The position numbers were made by a program, and so were the translations under genes. From Chelatococcus sambhunathii (lineage in GTDB: Bacteria; Pseudomonadota; Alphaproteobacteria; Rhizobiales; Beijerinckiaceae): DNA of 64,000 nucleotides. Positions 7,733-15,220 of this stretch are shown piece after piece (position 1 is the first letter of the stretch; the number at the start of each line of letters is the position of its first letter). A model generated the notes under the pieces. That model was not told the DNA's origin and ran no database searches. It was given only the letters and a program-made list of their open reading frames with translations. The DNA is taken from positions 124,001 to 188,000 of the forward strand of contig NZ_LIOL01000004.1 of assembly GCF_001418005.1 (NCBI RefSeq), written 5' to 3'.

Positions 7733-7747
7733 AACGCGCCTGTCCTC

Positions 7748-8986
7748 TTACGCCGAGAAGGTCAACAGCTTGATGGCGTCGAAATCCTGCACGCCGCCGC
7801 CGACACGCTTCGTCGTGTAGAAGAGCACGTAGGGCTTGGCGGAATAGGGATCGCGCAGCACGCGCACGCCGGCACGGTCGACGACGAGATAGCCGCGCCG
7901 GAAGTCGCCGAAGGCGACCGCCGCGGCATCGGCCGCGATGTCCGGCATGTCCTCGGCCTCGACGACGGGGAAGGACATGAGCGACGCCTGCTGGCCGGCA
8001 CCGGCCGGCGGCTGCCAGAGATACCGGCCCTCCTCGTCCTTCATCTTGCGGATAACGCTCTGCGTCTTGCGGTTGAGCACGAAGGAGGCGTTCTGACGGT
8101 AGCCCGCCTTGAGCGCGTGGACGAGGTCGATGAGCACGTCGGCCGGCGCCTCTTCCCAGAAGGCACCGGCGACCCCGGTCGCGATGGTGCCGATACGGCC
8201 CCAGCTCCAGTTCTGGTTGGCGACGCGGTCGTAGGCGAGGAAGCCCTTCGGCTTGTTGATGCCGTCGCCGTTGACGAAGGCCGCCCCCTCCTGCTCGGCG
8301 AAGGCCGTCTCCACCTCCTCGGCGAGCCAGGCGTCGATGTCGACCACAGCGTCGTCGAGCAGCGTCTGTGTCGCGGCCGGCATGGCGTAGAGCTCCATGG
8401 CCGGGAAGGACTGCTCGGCGAGCGTCGGGCCGCTCGTCTGCGGCCGGGGCGCCTCTTCGCCCACCCAGCCGGTGGCCGGCCCCGCCGCGGCAACGGCGCG
8501 CTTGTAGGTGCCGGTCGAGATCACGCGCACCGAGGCGATGGCGCGGATGGGGGAGACGGCGGCGAGGCGGCGCAGCACCTCGCTTTCCACCTGCGCCGGC
8601 ACGAGATAGCCGCCGTCGGGGCCGGAGCCGGCGCTGAGCGCCTTTTCCTCCAGTGCCTTGAGGCCTCCGGCCTCGCCGGTACGGACATAGGCATCGAAGG
8701 CGCTCTTGTGCTCGCCCACCAGGGGCGCCGTCGGCTCGCTCGTGCCGCCGAGCGGCGGCCGGCGTGCATCGAGGGCCAGCCGGTCGAGCCGGCTCCGGGC
8801 CTCATCGAGCGCCGCATCGATGCGGGCGAGTTTCTCTTCGACGAGCACGTCGACCGGGCGCCGGGTCTCCAGCGCGGCGAGGCGCTGGTCGTTGGTCTCC
8901 TTGAAAGCCTCGAAGGCGCGCGAGAAATCCTCGAAGGCCGCGCCGACATCGATGCCGAGCGCCTTCGTTTCCGGAGCGTTGTTCAT
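7748..8986 (-). CDS. GTA major capsid protein, HK97 fold (g5-like)
   Basis: 412 aa from ATG at 8984-8986, preceded by AAAGGACCCTTGC. The first ~110 residues are helical and charged (scaffold-like delta domain: ETNDQRLAALETRRPVDVLVEEKLARID), normally removed by the prohead protease. The body contains GPDGGYLVPAQVESEVLRRL, GWVGEEAPRPQT and DGINKPKGFL, all typical of HK97-type GTA capsids. It forms the head shell. It overlaps the protease gene by 4 nt. After it the cluster is interrupted by the toxin/protease insert before g6. Confidence 0.95.
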   Translation of the reverse strand: MNNAPETKALGIDVGAAFEDFSRAFEAFKETNDQRLAALETRRPVDVLVEEKLARIDAALDEARSRLDRLALDARRPPLGGTSEPTAPLVGEHKSAFDAYVRTGEAGGLKALEEKALSAGSGPDGGYLVPAQVESEVLRRLAAVSPIRAIASVRVISTGTYKRAVAAAGPATGWVGEEAPRPQTSGPTLAEQSFPAMELYAMPAATQTLLDDAVVDIDAWLAEEVETAFAEQEGAAFVNGDGINKPKGFLAYDRVANQNWSWGRIGTIATGVAGAFWEEAPADVLIDLVHALKAGYRQNASFVLNRKTQSVIRKMKDEEGRYLWQPPAGAGQQASLMSFPVVEAEDMPDIAADAAAVAFGDFRRGYLVVDRAGVRVLRDPYSAKPYVLFYTTKRVGGGVQDFDAIKLLTFSA

Positions 8987-9543
8987 GCAAGGGTCCTTTC
9001 GCTTGGATTGATGCGGCGTGCGGCATCCCGGACAAGGCGCGCGAGGCCGCCGGCATCGGCGCCCTGCGCCGCGGCCTTGTGGTGGGCGGGGCGCGCGATG
9101 ACCCGCGCCCCCAGTTGCATGGGAAACGTGACGAGCGAGATCTCCCACAGGTCGAGCTCGAGGATGCGGCGCACGCGGCCGGGCGCATCGTTGACGGCCC
9201 GTCGTGTGCGGAAACCGATGGAAAGACCGTCGAGAGCGCCCTCCGCGATCAGGCTCGCAATCTCGCGGGCGCGGGCGACACCGGCATTGAGCCGTCCGCG
9301 CACGAAGAGCCCGTGCGCGTCCTCGCGCAGGGCCAGCCAAGTGCCGAGCGGCTGGGCGGCATCGTGCTGGAAGAGCATCCGGATGCCGCGTGCGCCGCGC
9401 CGGGCGAGGCTCGCCGCAAAGGCGCCGCGCTCGACCACGTCCCGGCCCAGATCCGGCACACCGAAGCGGCTCGCGTAACCCTCGAAGACCAGGGGGGCCT
9501 CGTCCGGCCGGGCGCCGCCCTGCACGATCACGCCGGCGCTCAC
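8983..9543 (-). CDS. GTA prohead protease (HK97 family, g4-like)
   Basis: 186 aa. VFEGYASRFGVPDLGRDVVERGAF is the family opening. The catalytic pair is visible as the His in MLFQHD and the Ser in DGLSIGF, with LELDLWEISLVTFPM following, as in HK97 gp4-type proteases. It cleaves the capsid delta domain during head maturation. The stop overlaps the capsid start (4 nt). It follows the 59-aa small ORF with a 4-nt overlap. Confidence 0.93.
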   Translation of the reverse strand: MSAGVIVQGGARPDEAPLVFEGYASRFGVPDLGRDVVERGAFAASLARRGARGIRMLFQHDAAQPLGTWLALREDAHGLFVRGRLNAGVARAREIASLIAEGALDGLSIGFRTRRAVNDAPGRVRRILELDLWEISLVTFPMQLGARVIARPAHHKAAAQGADAGGLARLVRDAARRINPSERTLA

Positions 9544-9719
9544 GTGGCCGGTCCCGGTTGGGCAGGAGGCGCCGCGCCGCGGCGACGCGCGCCGTCGAGC
9601 CGCTCGAGCGCGCGGACGAACCCGGCGACCGCCTCCTTGAAACGTGCCTCCCCGGCGCGGGCCGTCACCCGCGGCTCGGCGCGCGGGCGGGCTGGGCCGT
9701 TCGATCGCTTGCGACTCAT
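9540..9719 (-). CDS. Small basic GTA-cluster protein of unknown function
   Basis: 59 aa (MSRKRSNGPARPRAEPRVTA...), rich in Arg, Ala and Pro with a short helix (FKEAVAGFVRALERLDGARRR). It overlaps g4 and the preceding small gene by 4 nt each, which is the main evidence that it is translated. No domain is recognised. Its low sequence complexity means it could be non-conserved filler, although small ORFs do occur at this site in other GTA clusters. Confidence 0.6.
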   Translation of the reverse strand: MSRKRSNGPARPRAEPRVTARAGEARFKEAVAGFVRALERLDGARRRGAAPPAQPGPAT

Positions 9720-9907
9720 GGATCGTCTCCCGAATAGCGTCGGTTGAAGCGCGCGAGTTCGCGCACGAAATGGTCGAAGCGCCGGTTCGCCGCCGCGAGC
9801 TCGCGCAGCACGATGGCGAGCATGGCGGAGGCGCCGCTCGCCCACAGAAACAGCGCCAGATGGGCGAGGTCGCCGCGCGCGATGATGCTGTCCGTCACGG
9901 CGTCCAT
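9716..9907 (-). CDS. Small membrane-segment GTA protein (g3.5 position)
   Basis: 63 aa, MDAVTDSIIARGDLAHLALFLWASGASAMLAIVLRELAAANRRFDHFVRELARFNRRYSGDDP. One hydrophobic helix (LALFLWASGASAMLAIVL) is followed by an amphipathic charged tail. The position between portal and prohead protease matches g3.5 of RcGTA. ATG start at 9905-9907, 8 nt after the portal stop. Function not known. Confidence 0.72.
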   Translation of the reverse strand: MDAVTDSIIARGDLAHLALFLWASGASAMLAIVLRELAAANRRFDHFVRELARFNRRYSGDDP

Positions 9908-9915
9908 CGCAGGCC

Positions 9916-11127
9916 TCATTCGTTCTGGGGAAGGCGCTCGCGCCGCCCGTAGCCGACGGCCTCGCGCTTCTCGTCCTCGCTCAGGAAATCGGCGGAGGAG
10001 ATGCGCCGCCACAGGGCCTCGCGCTCGCCCGCCAGGGCGTCGATGCGGTCGAGGTCGATCTCGAAGCGCAGTTCGCCGCCGAAGGCGGGGGCGAGCCAGT
10101 GCGCGACGCTCGCCGCCGCGCGCTGGGCGAGCGGGATGACCGTCTGGCGCCAGAAGGAGCGGTTGGCCTCGGCGAAATTCGCGTAGGTGTTGTCGCCGGG
10201 CAGGCCGAGCAGCATCGGCGGCACACCGAAGGCGAGCGCGATCTCCCGTGCTGCCGCCGCCTTGGCCTCCACGAAATCCATGTCCTTGGGCGACAGCGAC
10301 AGCGGCCGCCAGTCGAGCCCGCCGTCGAGCAGCAATGGCCGGCCGGCATTGTCGCGCCCCTGGAACTGCTGCTCGAGCTCGCCCTTCAGGCGCTCGAACT
10401 GCGTGTCGGTGAGGCCGACACCGTCCGGCCCCTTGTAGACGAGGGCACCGGAGGGGCGGGCGGCATTGTCGAGCAGCGCCTTGTTCCAGGCGCTTGCGGC
10501 ATTGTGGATGTCGACGGCCCCGGCCGCCGCCCCCATCGGCGAAAGGCCGTAGTGGTCGTCGACGGGATTGAACAGGCGCAGATGCAGCACGGGCTCGACG
10601 GGACTGCCCTCGCGGCGCGCCAGGCGCACCGTGCGTCCGCCCACCGTATAGTCATAGGCCGCGGGCCAGCCGTCGCCGCCGGGCACGACGCGCATGCGGT
10701 CGGGCCGCAGCACGTAGAGCTCCCGCGGCGCCTCACCGATGCACACCGCCTCCGCATAGGCATTGCCGGCGACGAGCAGGTGGCTGAACAGGCTCTCCAG
10801 GAACGAGCCGCCGTCCTCGCGCGGGTTCGGCCGCCGGACGAGATCAAGCAGCGGATGCCGCTCGGGTTCCTCGGCGCCATCGTGCAGGACCCACGGCACC
10901 GAGGCGGCGGCCTCCGCCACCAGCTTCACGCAGCGGTGCACGACGGGATTGCGCGAAAAGCCCTCGCGGGCGAGCGCCTCGAACTCGCGCGACGTCCAGA
11001 CCGGCCGGCCGACGCCGTAGATCGCGAGAAGGGGCGCAACGCGCGAGGCTTTCGTTTCCGGGACGGCGTCGGCAAGGCGCGCGGGGGCGCGCCGCCGCGT
11101 CCAGCGGTCGATCCAGGCTGCCATCAT
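9916..11127 (-). CDS. GTA portal protein (HK97 family, g3-like)
   Basis: 403 aa. FSRNPVVHRCVKLVAEAAASVPWVL, HPLLDLVRRPNPREDGGSFLESLFSHLLVAGNAYAE and AFGVPPMLLGLPGDNTYANFAEANRSFWRQTVIPL are classic HK97-type portal motifs. The dodecameric portal sits at one head vertex, is the channel for DNA packaging and recruits the terminase. Two adjacent ATGs (11122-11127) are both possible starts. It lies 22 nt downstream of the terminase gene. Confidence 0.95.
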   Translation of the reverse strand: MMAAWIDRWTRRRAPARLADAVPETKASRVAPLLAIYGVGRPVWTSREFEALAREGFSRNPVVHRCVKLVAEAAASVPWVLHDGAEEPERHPLLDLVRRPNPREDGGSFLESLFSHLLVAGNAYAEAVCIGEAPRELYVLRPDRMRVVPGGDGWPAAYDYTVGGRTVRLARREGSPVEPVLHLRLFNPVDDHYGLSPMGAAAGAVDIHNAASAWNKALLDNAARPSGALVYKGPDGVGLTDTQFERLKGELEQQFQGRDNAGRPLLLDGGLDWRPLSLSPKDMDFVEAKAAAAREIALAFGVPPMLLGLPGDNTYANFAEANRSFWRQTVIPLAQRAAASVAHWLAPAFGGELRFEIDLDRIDALAGEREALWRRISSADFLSEDEKREAVGYGRRERLPQNE

Positions 11128-11149
11128 GTCGTCTCTCGTCGGGTAACAG

Positions 11150-12418
11150 TCAGATGCGGCGCACGCGCGGCCCCGAGCCGCTGGCGCCGATGAGGGCGGT
11201 CGCCGCCCAGACCATCGCGTCGAGCCGGTCGGGCGAGCGCCCGCTCGTCAGGCCGCCCGGGCCGAAATCGGTCATCTCGTCCTCGAGCGCCGGAAAGGCG
11301 CCACAGAATTTCAGCCGTCCCTGCGCCGACAAGGCGGCGATGGGCTCGGCCCGCAGGTACTTGCCGCGCGTCGCCCTGACGCTGGTGACTGGAACTGTTG
11401 GATCGACGTCGCGCAGCACGGCGGCGGCCATCTCGCCGCCCTGGTTGACCTCGACGACGAGGGCGTCGGCCTCATGTCTATGATAGGCGGCGATGGCTGC
11501 TTCGGCCCAGGCGAGCGGCCTCGCGCGCAGCAGCGTCGCATCCTCCAGCACATAGATCGTCCGCGCGGCATCGCAGCCGGCGGCTACGATCCCGCAGGCA
11601 TCTGCCCGCCGGCCGGACGAGGCCGGCGGATCGACAGCGACGACCACCCGTTCGAGGGGCGGCGTCGCATCGATGCGCGCAGCCTCGATCATGGCCCGCG
11701 ACCAGAGGGCGTCCGCCCTCTCCTCAATAAGCTCGCCGTCAAGTTCCTGCCGTCCGAGGCGCGTACCGGCATAGCGGCCGACGACCGCCTCAAGGAAGGC
11801 AGGCGCCAGGTTCAGCGCATTGTCACGCGTCGCCGCGCGGGAGAGCGCCGTGCGCGCATCGCCCATCAGCCGCTTCAGGAGCGGCATGGCACGGGGCGTC
11901 GTGGTGACGACCTCGCGCGGGCGCGTCCCGAGGCGCAGGCCGAACTGCAGCATATCCCACGTCTCCTCGGCATGGCGCCATTTGCACAATTCGTCCGCCC
12001 AGGCCGCGGCGAACTGCGGACCGCGCAGTGCATCCGGGTCCTCCGCCGAGAAGACCATGGCCAACGCCCCGTTCGGCCATTCGAGCCGGCGGCGGGTGGG
12101 GATCCAGTGCGGTCGCTCGTCGCGCGGGTGCACGGCAAGCAGGCCGGAGACGCCCTCGACCATGACGTCGCGGACGTCGGCCATCGTCTCGCCGACGAGG
12201 GCGATCGGCGAGACGGATGCCCCGTTGCGGCCAAGGGCCTGCGCCCTCACCCATTCGGCGCCTGTGCGCGTCTTGCCCGCGCCGCGCCCGCCGAGCACCA
12301 GCCAGACCGTCCACTCGCCGGGCGGCGGCATCTGGTCCGGCCGGGCGAAGAAGGGCCAGTGATGCGCGATCCAGCGCAGCAGCGGCTCGTCACAACGGCT
12401 GAGCAGGGTCGGCAGCAC
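11150..12418 (-). CDS. GTA large terminase (TerL, g2-like)
   Basis: 422 aa from the GTG at 12416-12418, which has GAGGAG 5-7 nt upstream. An ATG at 12494-12496 also exists but would overlap g1 by 107 nt and lacks a comparable ribosome site. The ATPase domain has Walker A GGRGAGKT and Walker B AAAWADEL. The nuclease domain starts at VVVAVDPPASSG with a distal acidic residue in RSPDRLDAMVWA. TerL drives headful packaging of random host DNA in GTAs and of phage DNA in phages. Confidence 0.94.
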   Translation of the reverse strand: MLPTLLSRCDEPLLRWIAHHWPFFARPDQMPPPGEWTVWLVLGGRGAGKTRTGAEWVRAQALGRNGASVSPIALVGETMADVRDVMVEGVSGLLAVHPRDERPHWIPTRRRLEWPNGALAMVFSAEDPDALRGPQFAAAWADELCKWRHAEETWDMLQFGLRLGTRPREVVTTTPRAMPLLKRLMGDARTALSRAATRDNALNLAPAFLEAVVGRYAGTRLGRQELDGELIEERADALWSRAMIEAARIDATPPLERVVVAVDPPASSGRRADACGIVAAGCDAARTIYVLEDATLLRARPLAWAEAAIAAYHRHEADALVVEVNQGGEMAAAVLRDVDPTVPVTSVRATRGKYLRAEPIAALSAQGRLKFCGAFPALEDEMTDFGPGGLTSGRSPDRLDAMVWAATALIGASGSGPRVRRI

Positions 12419-12776
12419 CCCGCTCCTCGCGCAGTCGATCAAGCTTGCGCGCAAGCTCGCGTCGGAAATCGTCGAACTCGCGGAATGCAGCGCCATCCTC
12501 GTCCCTTTCCCGCCCGGCCGCCACGCCGCCGGGCTCGGCAGAGAATTCCGTCAGTTCGCGCAGGGTGCGGGCCAGCGTCGCCAGTGCCCGGGCGTCGCGC
12601 TCGGCCCCGGCGGCGTCGCCGCGCACCGTCTTCGCTCGCGCCTCGATCTCGCGCACCTGCCGCTCGGCAGCGCGCCACAGCCGTGCCACAAGCGTCGAGC
12701 GCCGCCTCGTCTCGCCGGTACGGCGGCTTCTGCCGGCGCTCCTCCGGCCGGCAGCGTCATCATCATCTGTCGTCAT
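12390..12776 (-). CDS. GTA small terminase-like protein (g1-like)
   Basis: 128 aa. After a disordered charged N-terminus it is largely helical: LWRAAERQVREIEARAKTVRGDAAGAERDARALATLARTLRELTEF, then FREFDDFRRELARKLDRLREERG. Length, coiled-coil character and position directly before TerL match g1 of RcGTA, shown to be the small terminase. A GGAGG lies 8 nt before the ATG at 12774-12776. It is the first gene of the cluster and overlaps the TerL start by 29 nt. Confidence 0.8.
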   Translation of the reverse strand: MTTDDDDAAGRRSAGRSRRTGETRRRSTLVARLWRAAERQVREIEARAKTVRGDAAGAERDARALATLARTLRELTEFSAEPGGVAAGRERDEDGAAFREFDDFRRELARKLDRLREERGAADPAQPL

Positions 12777-13220
12777 GCAGGTTCGGCCTCCGCGACGATG
12801 CTCGACCGCCCCCCGGAGGGCAGCGAAGCGGCATCGGCGATGGGAAAGGAATGAACCGCCCGGAGGAGCGCCGTCGGGCGCAGAACCGGAGCATGCTTGA
12901 ACACTATCCTATCACCGCGCGCAAGTCAATGATTAAATTCCTATCAAGCAATCGCGCGTTCACGTTCGGGTGAATCCACGATGGTTTGGACTTGCGCGAC
13001 GAGCGCGCCGCAAGGTTCGGTCAATGCGCGACGTTCAAAGGTCATCAGCGCTCGGTGCAATGTCGCGGCATTCGGTGAGGGGCATGGTTCGAGCCGCCAC
13101 GGCCTGGAACTTTCCCGCGGCGTGGGCCATTCATCATCCCGGCCGGGCCTCCACCCGGCCCCATTGTCGGCATTTTCACGTTCGATACGAACCGAAAGCA
13201 ATGATCGAGGTGACAATCAC
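12777..13220. other. 444-bp intergenic region between the GTA cluster and the L,D-transpeptidase
   Basis: This region holds the putative GTA promoter (12901-12929), and GAGGTG 8 nt before the transpeptidase ATG. A 90-codon minus frame at 12944-13216 has only a TTG start and no recognisable family; it is not called. Nothing else is seen in 13000-13200. Confidence 0.5.
12901..12929 (-). promoter_or_regulatory. Putative promoter of the GTA cluster
   Basis: On the minus strand TTGACT (12924-12929) and TAGTGT (12901-12906) are separated by exactly 17 nt, a good housekeeping-type -35/-10 pair, about 125 nt upstream of g1. The surrounding DNA is markedly A/T-rich (GATAGGAATTTAATCA just upstream). 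In Rhodobacter the GTA promoter is driven by GafA with RNA polymerase omega; no such site can be judged here. Confidence 0.5.
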
Positions 13221-13997
13221 ATGCATTCCATCAGCCGCCGCTCGTTCCTGATCGGCGCGCCCGCAGCGCTGGCCGCCTGCACGACGACGGCTCCGCCCCC
13301 CGTCGCTCAAGGGCCCCGCATCGACCCGATGTACTTCGACATGTACGACGAGATCACCACCGAGCCTTATTCGGTTCCGGCGGTCGACCTCACGCAGATC
13401 GACCCCATCTTCCTGCGCCAGGTGGTGCCCTTCGCCGGCCCTCAGGAGGCCGGGACGATCGTCGTCGATCCCTATCGCCACTTCCTCTACCTCGTGATGG
13501 AAGGCGGACAGGCCATGCGCTACGGCGTCGGCGTGGGACGCGAGGGCTTCGGCTGGAGCGGCAATGCCACCATCCGCCGCAAGGCCGCCTGGCCGACCTG
13601 GACCCCGCCCGCCTCGATGATTCGCCGTCAGCCGGAACTCGCCGAATGGGCCAGCGGCATGCCCGGCGGCATGGACAACCCCCTCGGCGCGCGCGCCCTC
13701 TATCTCTATCAGGGGGACCGCGACACGCTCTACCGCATCCACGGCACCAACGAGCCGTGGTCGATCGGCCAGTCCGTATCGAGCGGCTGCATCCGTCTCA
13801 TCAACCAGGATATCATCGATCTGCACCGCCGCGTCCCTATCGGCACGCGCGTCACGGTGCTTGGCTCGGGCAGCCCACGGGTGGCATCGCACGACGCTGT
13901 GGCGCCCTTCCCCGGCGACGATGGCGTCAACCCCGACCTCGCCGTCACCGACCTTCCCGAGATCGACGGCCAGGCGCAGATCGCCGTCTGGCGTTGA
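13221..13997 (+). CDS. L,D-transpeptidase (YkuD family) lipoprotein
   Basis: 258 aa. The N-terminus MHSISRRSFLIGAPAALAAC carries a twin Arg followed by a hydrophobic stretch and a lipobox (LAAC, Cys20). The YkuD domain starts near residue 75 (AGTIVVDPYRHFLYLVMEGG). The active site is RIHGTNEPWSIGQSVSSGCIRL with His174 and Cys190. Such enzymes form 3-3 peptidoglycan cross-links or attach outer-membrane proteins to the wall; which applies here cannot be told. ATG at 13221 with GAGGTG upstream. It stands alone, convergent with nothing and divergent from the GTA cluster. Confidence 0.92.
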   Translation: MHSISRRSFLIGAPAALAACTTTAPPPVAQGPRIDPMYFDMYDEITTEPYSVPAVDLTQIDPIFLRQVVPFAGPQEAGTIVVDPYRHFLYLVMEGGQAMRYGVGVGREGFGWSGNATIRRKAAWPTWTPPASMIRRQPELAEWASGMPGGMDNPLGARALYLYQGDRDTLYRIHGTNEPWSIGQSVSSGCIRLINQDIIDLHRRVPIGTRVTVLGSGSPRVASHDAVAPFPGDDGVNPDLAVTDLPEIDGQAQIAVWR

Positions 13998-14053
13998 AGC
14001 CGCAGCAAGGTGGCTCGGTAGGCTATACTGGTCGCCCACATCGGGAGATTGCC

Positions 14054-14512
14054 ATGAAACCGATTCCGTTGCCGCTTTCCGGATCGTGCCGCTGTGGGCG
14101 CGTGGAAGTCCGCTTGACGAAGCCGCCGCTCGCAACCAGCGCCTGCCACTGTCGGGGCTGCCAGAAGATGTCGTCCTCGGCCTATTCCCTGACGGCAATC
14201 ATGCCTGCCGACGGCTTCGCGGTAACGAAGGGCGATCCGGTGATCGGCGGCCTGCACGGGCCCGATGTCCACCATTATTTCTGCGGCCACTGCATGACGT
14301 GGATGTTCACGAAGCCGGAGGGCATGGACTGGTTCGTCAACGTGCGGCCGACGCTGTTCGACGATACCAGCTGGTTCCGGCCGTTCATGGAAACCTACAC
14401 ATCGGCGAAGCTGCCGTTCGCGGAGACGGGCGCCGTGGAGAGCTTCGAGACCTTCCCGGAAATGGACCGGTATCAAGGGCTGGTGAAGGCCTATGCGGAA
14501 TGGGCGTCGTGA
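14054..14512 (+). CDS. GFA-family (glutathione-dependent formaldehyde-activating enzyme-like) zinc protein
   Basis: 152 aa with the GFA cysteine pattern: GSCRCGRV, SACHCRGCQK and FCGHCMTWMF supply the two zinc sites of the family. The substrate pocket sequence is not conserved enough to say that it really acts on S-hydroxymethylglutathione; most members of this family have unknown reactions. ATG at 14054 is preceded by GGGAGATT. It is 56 nt after the transpeptidase gene and probably independent. Confidence 0.88.
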   Translation: MKPIPLPLSGSCRCGRVEVRLTKPPLATSACHCRGCQKMSSSAYSLTAIMPADGFAVTKGDPVIGGLHGPDVHHYFCGHCMTWMFTKPEGMDWFVNVRPTLFDDTSWFRPFMETYTSAKLPFAETGAVESFETFPEMDRYQGLVKAYAEWAS

Positions 14513-14569
14513 GGAGGGTCGCAAGCCTTCATGCCGCCTGATTTCCGCGCCGGTCAAGGCGACTTTCCA

Positions 14570-15058
14570 TCATGAGCGCGGCCCGGACCCACGGGCCGCC
14601 CTGGGTACGCGCATCGGCCACGTCACGATATGATCGACCATGTCGTCGAGGCTGACGTCGTCCTCGCTGGCCGAGACGCGGCCGCGCACGGAGACGCCGG
14701 CCAAGTGCACCGTCTCCGGATCGCCCGAGACGAGCGGATGCCACCAGTAGAGATCCCGGCCTTCGCGCACCAGCCGATAGGCGCAGGTCGGCGGTAGCCA
14801 AGTGAGCGTGCGCACCACCTCCGGCGTCAGGCGCACGCAATCGGCGACGATGCCCTGGCGCTCGGGGTAGTTGCGGCATCGGCAGCTCTCACCGTCGAGC
14901 AGCGTGCAACCGACATCGGTGAAGAGAATCTTGCCGCTGTCCTCGTCCTCCAGCTTGACGAGGCAGCAGCGGCCACAGCCGTCACACAGGCTCTCCCATT
15001 CGCCGGCCGTCATCTCCTCGAGCGTCTTGAGGCGCCAGAACGGCGTGTCGTCCTTCAT
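14570..15058 (-). CDS. YcgN-family cysteine cluster protein (UPF0260)
   Basis: 162 aa. [38 protein letters not shown] is the family signature. Eight or more cysteines ([30 protein letters not shown]) suggest a metal or Fe-S site. The role is not known. It is transcribed divergently from the penicillin-binding protein gene, with 162 nt between them. Confidence 0.93.
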   Translation of the reverse strand: MKDDTPFWRLKTLEEMTAGEWESLCDGCGRCCLVKLEDEDSGKILFTDVGCTLLDGESCRCRNYPERQGIVADCVRLTPEVVRTLTWLPPTCAYRLVREGRDLYWWHPLVSGDPETVHLAGVSVRGRVSASEDDVSLDDMVDHIVTWPMRVPRAARGSGPRS

Positions 15059-15220
15059 GCCTGTCCGGCCGGCCTCTGGCCGCCCCTTTCGTTGTCCTGA
15101 ATGTGCGAATGCACCTTTTGCTTTAGCCTCCGTCGCGCAATACGATTAGCGCTACTATCAGCAGCATGGGGCGCCCGATCGGCGCCTCCCATCTGCGTCC
15201 GGACTTAAGAGTAGACGATC

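Noticed and set aside
1-12776. Ordinary prophage
   Set aside because: Gene order and small size match RcGTA g1-g15; there is no integrase, repressor, replication or lysis module.
12944-13216. 90-codon minus-strand frame upstream of the transpeptidase
   Set aside because: Only a TTG start, no ribosome site, no recognised family, and it runs across the putative GTA promoter.
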